The position numbers and the translations under genes are program-made. Below are positions 15,923 through 21,816 of a DNA stretch of 42,318 nt, one piece after another (within the stretch, counting starts at the first letter, position 1; each line of letters begins with the position of its first letter). Below the pieces are notes generated by a model. It did no database searches. It was not told the origin of the DNA and saw only the letters and a list, made by a program, of their open reading frames with translations. This DNA comes from Clostridiales bacterium (GTDB lineage: Bacteria; Bacillota; Clostridia; Christensenellales; JAISNN01), in contig JAISRB010000041.1 in the NCBI GenBank assembly GCA_031273825.1, positions 1-42,318 on the forward strand, read 5' to 3'.

Positions 15923-16222
15923 ATGAATACAAATACAATAAAAAACGAAATCTTGCATATCAGAGTAAATCAAACAACAAGACAAGAGGCCGAACAAATA
16001 TTTGAACAAATCGGTTTGACCTCAGCTCAAGCGGTAAATATTTTTTTGACCAAAGTAGTAAACACGAACGGAATACCCTTTGATTTAAAGGCTCCTGAGT
16101 TTAACAAAGAAACGTTATCGGCGTTACAAGAAGCTAAAGATATCATCAGTGGAAAAATCAAACCTAACCACAAAAGCATTGACGAACTTTTCGACGAAGC
16201 AAAGAGAGAAACAAATGCTTAA
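15923..16222 (+). CDS. RelB/DinJ-family antitoxin
   Basis: 99 residues. The N-terminal ribbon-helix-helix (residues about 5-50: LHIRVNQTTRQEAEQIFEQIGLTSAQAVNIF) is the RelB/DinJ hallmark and binds the operon's own promoter. The acidic C-terminal half wraps the toxin. It overlaps the toxin start by eight bases. The RBS AGAGAGG lies before ATG 15923. It is paralogous to the antitoxins at 18240 and 18998, sharing the GL(T/S)(S/T)(A/S)xAVN(I/V/L)F block. The region is much more AT-rich than the flanking chromosome, which suggests transfer. Confidence 0.88.
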   Translation: MNTNTIKNEILHIRVNQTTRQEAEQIFEQIGLTSAQAVNIFLTKVVNTNGIPFDLKAPEFNKETLSALQEAKDIISGKIKPNHKSIDELFDEAKRETNA

Positions 16223-16484
16223 AATAGAATATACTAACCATTTTGAAAAAGACCTAAAAAAAATAGCAAAACAAGGAAAAGATATTGACTTGTTACAATT
16301 AATAACAAAAACAATAGCCGATGAAAAACCGCTCAATCAAAGACATAAAGAACATATATTAAAAGGCGAATACGAAGGGTGTACGGAATGCCATATCAAA
16401 CCCGACTGGCTATTAATATATTACTTTGATAAAGAAACAGTCGTACTACTAAGAACCGGGAGCCATTCCGAACTATTCAAATAA
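16215..16484 (+). CDS. YafQ-family (RelE superfamily) mRNA interferase toxin
   Basis: 89 residues from ATG 16215, chosen because it overlaps the antitoxin stop and gives the normal YafQ N-terminus (LKIEYTNHFEKDLKK). The block KPLNQRHKEHILKGEYEGCTECHIKPDW and the ending LLRTGSHSELF match YafQ, in which conserved His residues and the C-terminal His-Ser-Glu-Leu-Phe segment form the RNase site. YafQ cleaves mRNA on the ribosome when freed from its DinJ-type antitoxin. A terminator follows 38 bases after the stop. The module appears intact. Confidence 0.87.
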   Translation: MLKIEYTNHFEKDLKKIAKQGKDIDLLQLITKTIADEKPLNQRHKEHILKGEYEGCTECHIKPDWLLIYYFDKETVVLLRTGSHSELFK

Positions 16485-16522
16485 TAATTTAAGCCAAAAA
16501 AAAACAATCACCCAACCCTAAT

Positions 16523-16549
16523 AAAAGTATCAGAAATGATACTTTTTTT
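16523..16549 (+). terminator. terminator of toxin-antitoxin module 1
   Basis: Perfect 10-bp stem AAAAGTATCA/TGATACTTTT with GAAA tetraloop and a T run to 16549. Confidence 0.92.
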
Positions 16550-16713
16550 ATACTCTTTTGCCTCTCGGCTGTTTTCGCCGGGAGGGATAGCATATAGGAT
16601 TAAACTAGTCAAGAATAGTATTTTCTCGATTCCTCGAAAATCTCCAATCTTGACTAAACTAATCCTATATGCTTTTATTTATGGCATCAAACCGCCGAGA
16701 GGCAAAGGAGTAT
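16550..16713. repeat. 164-base nested inverted repeat covering the ribosome-binding site of the next gene
   Basis: The outer arms 16550-16569 and 16694-16713 pair over 20 bp with one G-U; the right arm includes the AAAGGAG ribosome-binding site for the gene at 16720. The inner arms 16590-16614 and 16648-16672 pair over 25 positions with three central mismatches. The tip holds ATTTTC/GAAAAT. An RNA that contains both outer arms would hide the ribosome-binding site. An RNA started inside the right half would not. The structure could also be a small terminal-inverted-repeat insertion. Confidence 0.8.
16650..16678 (+). promoter_or_regulatory. promoter inside the hairpin for the vapD gene set
   Basis: TTGACT (16650-16655), 17-base spacer, TTTTAT (16673-16678). 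RNA would start near 16685, past the left arms, leaving the ribosome-binding site free. The -10 is only a partial match. Confidence 0.5.
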
Positions 16714-16719
16714 TAAATT

Positions 16720-17082
16720 ATGAGCAACAAAATCAACAAACCCAAAATCATAAACTTAGTGAAAAAATTAAACTCACTAAAGGAACTTATGACCAATTGT
16801 CAAAATGATATCAATATCGATATCGAAAAACTAATTCAAAGCGACCCCGACAGACCTAAAAACTACTATTCAGGTCAAACAACATGGTACGGAATCTTAA
16901 AAAAATTAGGCAACGACTTAGAAAGCAACAAAGAAAACATAAACAAAAAAATATTATATGACTGGAACTACTACATCTTATTCTACTACAAAATCGAAAT
17001 AATAGAATGGCACGACACAAAACCATTCGGAACATTTGAAATCATAACCAAAGAACAAATAAAAACAGCTATCAAAGAATAA
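16720..17082 (+). CDS. hypothetical protein upstream of vapD
   Basis: 120 residues, start ATG with AAAGGAG nine bases before it. Highly charged and AT-rich, without signal peptide or membrane segment. It contains aromatic stretches (QTTWYGILKKLG; YDWNYYILFYYKIEIIEW) suggesting a compact alpha/beta fold. I recognise no family. It is first in a three-gene run with the 81-residue gene and vapD, on the segment between the two 213-bp repeats. A role as a regulator or accessory of the vapD module is possible, but only context supports this. Confidence 0.65.
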   Translation: MSNKINKPKIINLVKKLNSLKELMTNCQNDINIDIEKLIQSDPDRPKNYYSGQTTWYGILKKLGNDLESNKENINKKILYDWNYYILFYYKIEIIEWHDTKPFGTFEIITKEQIKTAIKE

Positions 17083-17115
17083 AAAAATTTTATATAAAGG
17101 AGACAAAAAAAAATA

Positions 17116-17361
17116 ATGAACACTACAACCTACAAATACGAAGCAAAAAACGTAAGAAAAACAATATTAAAAAGATTCAGCCCGTTTGACAATACGGGAA
17201 TCGACCTAAGAGAATGCAACTCATATGAGGAAGCAATTCAAAAAGCAGAATTAGACTTTGAAATCGAAAAAAACGAGATAATACATAAAGTAGATTTAAC
17301 GGATAAAAAATATCTTGAAATAATAGATTCAGAGATAAAGGAGTTGCAAAAATATGAATAA
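17116..17361 (+). CDS. small hypothetical protein, candidate VapD partner
   Basis: 81 residues, acidic and lysine-rich, with a likely helical C-terminal half (residues about 40-80, [14 protein letters not shown]...). The RBS AAAGGAG is 13 bases from the ATG, a long spacing. No known family is recognised; it does not look like VapX from memory. Its stop lies 34 bases before the vapD ATG. In type II modules the gene just ahead of a toxin is usually the antitoxin, so it is a fair candidate for the VapD antitoxin, by position only. Confidence 0.6.
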   Translation: MNTTTYKYEAKNVRKTILKRFSPFDNTGIDLRECNSYEEAIQKAELDFEIEKNEIIHKVDLTDKKYLEIIDSEIKELQKYE

Positions 17362-17395
17362 AGTGATACAATCTAATACAAGAGGTAATAAATTT

Positions 17396-17680
17396 ATGTA
17401 TGCAATAGCTTTTGACCTTAAAATAGAGGATTTAAAGAAACATTACGGAGAGCCGTACAACAACGCCTATAACGAAATTCAAACCGAATTAGAGGCCTTA
17501 GGCTTTTCATGGATACAAGGAAGCGTATACATAAACTTTAACGCAGAAAACAATTTAACGGCGGTATACAAAGCCATAAACGCCTTATCAAAAATAGAAT
17601 GGTTCAAAATGAGCGTAAGAGATATAAGAACCTTTAAAGTTGAGGACTGGTCGGACTTTACAGACATAGTCAAAAGCTAA
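17396..17680 (+). CDS. vapD: VapD-family endoribonuclease (Cas2-like fold)
   Basis: 94 residues from ATG 17396, chosen because VapD proteins begin MYAIAFDL and AGAGG lies upstream; an in-frame ATG at 17354 would add an unlikely tail. Seen family blocks are MYAIAFDL with Asp7 as the probable catalytic residue, [22 protein letters not shown], and [21 protein letters not shown] near the end. VapD proteins are RNases that resemble Cas2 in fold and act as toxins in some bacteria. A strong terminator follows. No cas genes or CRISPR arrays are present, so it is not Cas2. Confidence 0.88.
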   Translation: MYAIAFDLKIEDLKKHYGEPYNNAYNEIQTELEALGFSWIQGSVYINFNAENNLTAVYKAINALSKIEWFKMSVRDIRTFKVEDWSDFTDIVKS

Positions 17681-17704
17681 AATTAAACAACAATAAAAAA
17701 GCTG

Positions 17705-17741
17705 ATAGCCTATCGAAACAAAACTCGGTAGGCTATTTTTT
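17705..17741 (+). terminator. terminator after vapD
   Basis: An 11-bp stem (ATAGCCTATCG with CGGTAGGCTAT, one G-U) followed by six T residues. From 17742 to 17901 I see no gene or clear signal. Confidence 0.88.
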
Positions 17742-17901
17742 ATATATTGAAATGGAAACAATCGATTTTCTCCATTTGCTTAAGCATATAGTATCAAGCG
17801 CAAGCAACTATTCGGACGTCTGAATCGTAACCGCACAAAGCAACAATAATACGGATAACGGTAATACGTAGTATTTTAAAGCCGCAAAAATTTCAATACG
17901 G

Positions 17902-18114
17902 TGAATGGCATTCAAGAGGTCAGGAGTTCGAGCCTCCTTATCTCCACCAAATCTCCGTTAAAAGACCGTTTTTTGGTCTTTTTTTGTTGCTTTCAACGCT
18001 AAATTTAACATTAAAAAGATAACAGCTATTAAAACCAACCCAAAACTACTTTTTAGCGTTAAACTTAGCTATTTCCGAATGCGTAAACCTACTAACGCCG
18101 ACAATCAACGCGCG
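17902..18114 (+). repeat. 213-bp direct repeat, copy 2 (candidate attR) with a tRNA-Ala 3' fragment
   Basis: Second copy of 15557-15769, offset 2345 bp. It carries only the 3' 48 bases of the tRNA, from the anticodon stem to CCA, plus the terminator, so it is not a working tRNA. It marks the far junction of an inserted or duplicated segment that contains TA module 1 and the vapD set. Confidence 0.85.
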
Positions 18115-18123
18115 GTCATTAAA

Positions 18124-18150
18124 TGTTTTATACCAAACTCAAAGCTTGCG
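18124..18150 (+). repeat. 27-bp direct repeat, left flank of TA module 2
   Basis: Matches 18864-18890 with one mismatch (core CAAACTCAAAGCTTGCG). The pair brackets TA module 2 at an offset of 740 bp. A weaker relative occurs in the 72-bp repeats before tRNA-Ala. Confidence 0.7.
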
Positions 18151-18186
18151 TCAAACGCATAAAACCGAAAAAATACGGACAACACC

Positions 18187-18215
18187 TTGCAAAGTAGTAA
18201 ATTTTATGGTATAAT
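18187..18215 (+). promoter_or_regulatory. promoter of toxin-antitoxin module 2
   Basis: TTGCAA (18187-18192), 17-base spacer, TATAAT (18210-18215), 24 bases before the antitoxin ATG. Confidence 0.7.
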
Positions 18216-18239
18216 GACAATACTATAGCGAGGTGAAAT

Positions 18240-18548
18240 ATGAACGATTCAAACGCAAAAAAATTGGATACCATAAAAGTAAACTCAAAACTAAAGGCGG
18301 AAGCGGAGGAAATTCTTAAACAAATGGGCTTAACGTCGGCGCAAGCAGTCAATGTTTTTTTTGCAAAAGTCATAAATACAAACAATCTCCCGTTTGACAT
18401 AAGAAACAAAGAGACAAAAAAAAATAACGACTATTTTGCCGCAATGCTAAAAGAAGCCGAAAATGCGGAAGCAAACGGAGCCGAGTGGTTTGAAGGTTTC
18501 GCTTTACTCGACGAATTTGACAAAGAGTTTCAAAACGACGGAGAATAA
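18240..18548 (+). CDS. RelB/DinJ-family antitoxin
   Basis: 102 residues. Ribbon-helix-helix block at about 8-50 (TIKVNSKLKAEAEEILKQMG, then LTSAQAVNVFFAKVI) as in RelB/DinJ. The acidic C-terminal tail (GFALLDEFDKEF) is expected to bind toxin. The RBS GCGAGG lies before the ATG. It is followed after two bases by the toxin gene. It is clearly paralogous to the antitoxins at 15923 and 18998, but paired with a different toxin type, so partner exchange has taken place within this region. Confidence 0.86.
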   Translation: MNDSNAKKLDTIKVNSKLKAEAEEILKQMGLTSAQAVNVFFAKVINTNNLPFDIRNKETKKNNDYFAAMLKEAENAEANGAEWFEGFALLDEFDKEFQNDGE

Positions 18549-18550
18549 TC

Positions 18551-18853
18551 ATGTATAAAATTGAAGTATTATCGGAAGCAAAACAGGACTTGAAAAACAT
18601 ATACTTCTATATCAAAAATACTCTCAAAAACAAAAAAGCCGCCGAGGACTTAAACGCAAATTTTAGAAAAGCATTCAAAACAACATGTTCCTTCCCGCTA
18701 AGAGGTTCTATTTTTAAGGAAAACAAAAAATATAGAAAACTATTCGTAGGCAACTATGTGATTTTTTATAAAGCAATCGTCGAAAGCGAAACTATCAAAA
18801 TATACCGTATACTATACGCTCCGAGCGACATAGACAACAAAGAATTAGAGTAA
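18551..18853 (+). CDS. RelE/ParE-family toxin
   Basis: 100 residues with the ParE-like pattern: YKIEVLSEAKQDLKNIYFYI at the start, PLRGS in the middle, then YRKLFVGNYVIFYKAIVESETIKIYRILYAPSDID. ParE relatives poison gyrase and RelE relatives cut mRNA; the VGNYVIFYK and RILY elements are closer to the ParE/YoeB-like group, so the target is uncertain. The two-base gap to the antitoxin shows one operon. The module is intact and bracketed by 27-bp direct repeats. Confidence 0.84.
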   Translation: MYKIEVLSEAKQDLKNIYFYIKNTLKNKKAAEDLNANFRKAFKTTCSFPLRGSIFKENKKYRKLFVGNYVIFYKAIVESETIKIYRILYAPSDIDNKELE

Positions 18854-18863
18854 AAAACAAAAG

Positions 18864-18890
18864 TGTTTTATATCAAACTCAAAGCTTGCG
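18864..18890 (+). repeat. 27-bp direct repeat, right flank of TA module 2
   Basis: Partner of 18124-18150 with a single C-to-T difference. It begins 11 bases after the toxin stop. Confidence 0.7.
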
Positions 18891-18937
18891 CCCAAAATAT
18901 AAAAAAATATAAATTTTAAAAAACTTATAACAAAAGC

Positions 18938-18966
18938 TTGATTTTGTATGTATTTTGTGATACAAT
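18938..18966 (+). promoter_or_regulatory. promoter of toxin-antitoxin module 3
   Basis: TTGATT (18938-18943), 17-base spacer, TACAAT (18961-18966). Confidence 0.65.
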
Positions 18967-18997
18967 TTGAATATAATATAGAAAGAGAGGTAATCAT

Positions 18998-19285
18998 ATG
19001 AACACAAACGCTACAAAAAATGAAACGTTACACATAAGAATCAACAAAAATTTAAAGCAAGAAGCCGAATATATCTTACAAAACATGGGATTATCGACTT
19101 CGGATGCCGTTAATCTATTTTTAAAACAAGTAATAAATACAAACACCATACCGTTTACCATAAAAGCAAAAATACCCAACAAAGAAACCTTAGAGGCAAT
19201 GCAAGAAGTTAAAGACATGATAAACGGAAAAATTTCCAAAAACACACAAACCCTTGAAGAATTCTTTGAGGAGATGGGTGTATAA
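18998..19285 (+). CDS. RelB/DinJ-family antitoxin
   Basis: 95 residues. Very like the antitoxin at 15923: same MNTN-TKNE-LHIR opening, a ribbon-helix-helix (about 8-50) with MGLSTSDAVNLFLKQVI, and a matching KETLEAMQEVKDMINGKI middle. The RBS AGAGAGG is also shared. Its stop overlaps the toxin ATG by one base (TAATG). It is intact although its toxin is broken, so it may still repress or neutralise related modules nearby. Confidence 0.87.
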   Translation: MNTNATKNETLHIRINKNLKQEAEYILQNMGLSTSDAVNLFLKQVINTNTIPFTIKAKIPNKETLEAMQEVKDMINGKISKNTQTLEEFFEEMGV

Positions 19286-19556
19286 TGCTAAAGGTGAATT
19301 TTACTTCAAAATTTAAAAAAGATTTTGAGCGCGTAAAAAAACAAAGAAAAGACATGAAACTAATAAAATCCGTAATGACGACATAAAAAACGAAAAGCCT
19401 TTAAACAAAAAATATAAAAACCATTTTTTAAAAGGTGAATATGACGGACAACAAGAAACTCATATCGAACCCGATTGGCTGATAATTTACGAAACGGATA
19501 CAACCGACGTATACTTCACAAGAACCGGCAGCCATTCCGAATTATTCAAAAAATAA
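19285..19556 (+). pseudogene. YafQ-family toxin broken by a frameshift
   Basis: From ATG 19285 the frame reads a YafQ-like start (LKVNFTSKFKKDFERVKKQR) and stops after 33 codons at 19384-19386. In the frame that resumes at about 19373 the rest follows intact: DIKNEKPLNKKYKNHFLKGE, then HIEPDWLIIY and RTGSHSELFKK, ending at 19556. One base is missing near 19370-19374. No slippery heptamer is seen, so this is probably a true lesion or an assembly error rather than programmed frameshifting. Confidence 0.82.
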
Positions 19557-19576
19557 TCTAAACGAAAATAAAAACT

Positions 19577-19765
19577 ATGAACGCGACAAAACAAGAAATC
19601 AACCGTTATATTGACATCATACCCGAGCATAAGCCCTCGGCCTTATTACTTTCCCATTATTCAAGACTATTCCATAAACGCCAACATGCGTATGCTTGTA
19701 CATTTATAATCCTCCCGGATATACTGTGTAATAATATTATATCACAACCGAAAGTAAATACCTAA
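19577..19765 (+). pseudogene. remnant resembling the start of a small antitoxin-type protein
   Basis: A 62-codon frame opening MNATKQEINRYIDIIPEHKPSAL, like the first helices of small antitoxins or DUF2281-type proteins. The rest (HYSRLFHKRQHAYACTF) looks out of frame or degenerate. No ribosome-binding site is evident. It is probably debris at the right edge of the TA region. Low certainty. Confidence 0.3.
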
Positions 19766-19865
19766 TTATCGTAGGCTTTATAATATATTTTCTCACGCAA
19801 AAAAACACAAAAAAGCATCAATAAAAATTTGCGATTTATCCGCTTCAAATATCGACCGTTTTTAT

Positions 19866-19894
19866 TTGTCTTTTTTTTTATATTGTGATAAAAT
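19866..19894 (+). promoter_or_regulatory. promoter of the acyl-CoA synthetase gene
   Basis: TTGTCT (19866-19871), 17-base spacer, TAAAAT (19889-19894) with an extended TGA just before the -10. Confidence 0.65.
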
Positions 19895-19937
19895 ATTCCT
19901 AAATTCTCAAACGACACTCTCTTAAGGAAACGCCTTT

Positions 19938-21581
19938 ATGAATTTGCTTGCCGATTTTTTGAACCGAACCGACTTTAAAGACTACGACGATTTTTATGAC
20001 AATCTCAAAATCACCGTCAAGGAGGGCTTTAATTTCGGTTACGACGTAATAGACAAATACGCCGCGCTTGCGCCCGACAAAACCGCGCTCGTGTGGCGCA
20101 ACGACAAGGGCGACGAAAGGATATTTACCTTTAAGGACATATCGGAGCTGTCAGACAAGGCGGCGCATGTCATGCAAAAATACGGAATAAAAAAGGGCGA
20201 TTTTATCATGACGATGCTAAACCGCCGCTATGAATATTGGATTATCGCGGTAGCCGCCCACAAGGTCGGCGCGGTAATTATTCCCGCGACGTGTATGCTG
20301 ACGCCTAAGGACATAACCTACCGCTGCAACAGCGCGGACGTAAAGATGATTTTTGCGGTTGCCGAGGACGATATCCTTTCTCATCTTAGCGAGGCCGCGC
20401 CGCGCTGCAATACGCTTGAGCGAATACTGACGACGGGCGAAAGCCGCTTTATCAATCTTGAGACGGAGCTTGAACAAGCGACTACGGACTACCTTAAAAT
20501 CAAAAACAAAAACGACGACATGATGCTCGTCTACTTCACTTCCGGGACTACCGGCTTTCCAAAAATGGTCGCCCACAACTATACCTACCCTCTCGGACAC
20601 ATAATCAACGCCAAATATTGGCACAACGTCATAGACGACGGCCTGCACTTCACAATGGCCGAAACGGGCTGGGCAAAGTTTTCGTGGGGCAAGATATACG
20701 GGCAGTGGATTGCGGGCACGGCCATATTCGGCTATGATTATTACGGACGCTTTACGCCGACCGACATACTCCCCTTGCTGTCAAAATATAAGGTGACGAC
20801 GTTTTGCGCGCCGCCGACAATCTATCGCTTTTTGGTCAAGGAGGATTTATCCGGACACGATCTGTCAAGCGTAAAGCATTGCTCGACCGCGGGCGAACCG
20901 CTCAACGCCGAGATATTCAATCAGTTTGCGCGTATAACCGGCCTTGAAATCCGCGAGGGCTTCGGCCAATCGGAAAGCGCGATAATAGCCGGAACCTTTT
21001 GTTATCTCAAGCCTAAGCAAGGCTCGATGGGGCGGCCGTCGCCCGTCTACCGCGTCGACCTAATCGACGACTTGGGCTGCGTCGTTCCGCAAGGCGCGAT
21101 CGGCGAAATCGCCGTCTTAAACAAGCACGGCAACTACAGCCTGCTCATGGGCTATCACAAAGACGAGGCGCGCACGGCGAACGCCCTCTCCGGCAAATAT
21201 TACGGAACGGGAGATCTCGCCTACGCCGACGACGAGGGCTATCTTTGGTTTGTCGGGCGCAAGGACGATATCATCAAAAGCTCCGGCTATCGTATAGGCC
21301 CGTTTGAGGTCGAGAGCGCGCTTCACGAGCACCCGTCGGTTTTGGAATGCGCTATAACCGCCGTTCCCGACGCTCTGCGCGGACAAATAGTCAAGGCGAC
21401 TATCGTTCTTGCAAAGGGATATCCCCCCTCGGACGAGCTAAAAAAACAGCTCCAGGAGCATGTAAAAAAGGCCACCGCGCCCTATAAATATCCGCGCATA
21501 ATCGAATTTGTCGACGAGCTGCCAAAAACCGTAAGCGGCAAGGTCATGAGAAAGGATATAAGAAAAAAAGACGGAAACTAA
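19938..21581 (+). CDS. AMP-forming acyl-CoA synthetase (medium-chain/ACSM-like)
   Basis: 547 residues of the ANL superfamily. Seen motifs: P-loop YFTSGTTGFPKMV (about 198-210), the GFGQSES core, YYGTGDLAYAD with the AMP-ribose-binding Asp, the hinge KDDIIKSSGYRIGP, and PKTVSGKVMRK with the catalytic lysine. TMAETGWAKFSWGKIYGQW is typical of medium-chain and aromatic acyl-CoA synthetases. It activates a carboxylic acid with ATP to an acyl-AMP, then to acyl-CoA, in the cytoplasm. The gene stands alone between its own promoter and a shared terminator. The acid used cannot be told from sequence. RBS AAGGAAA. It marks the return to normal chromosomal base composition after the AT-rich island. Confidence 0.9.
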   Translation: MNLLADFLNRTDFKDYDDFYDNLKITVKEGFNFGYDVIDKYAALAPDKTALVWRNDKGDERIFTFKDISELSDKAAHVMQKYGIKKGDFIMTMLNRRYEYWIIAVAAHKVGAVIIPATCMLTPKDITYRCNSADVKMIFAVAEDDILSHLSEAAPRCNTLERILTTGESRFINLETELEQATTDYLKIKNKNDDMMLVYFTSGTTGFPKMVAHNYTYPLGHIINAKYWHNVIDDGLHFTMAETGWAKFSWGKIYGQWIAGTAIFGYDYYGRFTPTDILPLLSKYKVTTFCAPPTIYRFLVKEDLSGHDLSSVKHCSTAGEPLNAEIFNQFARITGLEIREGFGQSESAIIAGTFCYLKPKQGSMGRPSPVYRVDLIDDLGCVVPQGAIGEIAVLNKHGNYSLLMGYHKDEARTANALSGKYYGTGDLAYADDEGYLWFVGRKDDIIKSSGYRIGPFEVESALHEHPSVLECAITAVPDALRGQIVKATIVLAKGYPPSDELKKQLQEHVKKATAPYKYPRIIEFVDELPKTVSGKVMRKDIRKKDGN

Positions 21582-21619
21582 AAAAATCATCAAGTTCATG
21601 TTCATTTAACAATATATTA

Positions 21620-21684
21620 TTACAATATAGGCGTAATCTAAATTGGCTTGTCCTTACAATATAGACGCAACCCGATTAGCTTGC
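21620..21684. repeat. two imperfect 31-bp direct repeats
   Basis: Copies at 21620-21650 and 21654-21684 share TTACAATATAG-CG-AA and GCTTG. Only two copies with a three-base gap; function unknown. Confidence 0.5.
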
Positions 21685-21747
21685 GCTTTAAACTTGCCCG
21701 TTTGATAAAACATCTTTTTTTATTGGTGTTTTCATAAATTCTCCTAC

Positions 21748-21791
21748 ACAAATAAAACGGCCGCCCCTAATAAGGCGGTCGTTTTATTTGT
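21748..21791. terminator. bidirectional terminator between convergent genes
   Basis: An 18-bp stem (21748-21765 with 21774-21791, one G-U), GC-rich in the middle and A/T-rich at the base, so each strand ends in a T-rich tract. Shared by the acyl-CoA synthetase (+) and the EF-G-like gene (-). Confidence 0.88.
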
Positions 21792-21816
21792 ATAAGTAAT
21801 TTTTAGCAAAAAAGCT

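Noticed and set aside
16550-16713. Retron msr-msd RNA
   Set aside because: No reverse transcriptase follows; the downstream genes are small and unrelated.
16536-16808. A 90-residue reading frame over the long hairpin
   Set aside because: Its ATG lies in the terminator loop, it has no ribosome-binding site and it overlaps the better supported gene at 16720.
17396-17680. A Cas2 gene and CRISPR locus
   Set aside because: The sequence matches VapD closely, and there are no cas1-type genes or repeat-spacer arrays.
19285-19556. Programmed ribosomal frameshift in the YafQ gene
   Set aside because: No slippery heptamer or downstream stimulatory structure is seen, and intact YafQ genes in the same window are not frameshifted.
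21620-21684. CRISPR array
   Set aside because: Only two imperfect copies separated by three bases, with no spacers.
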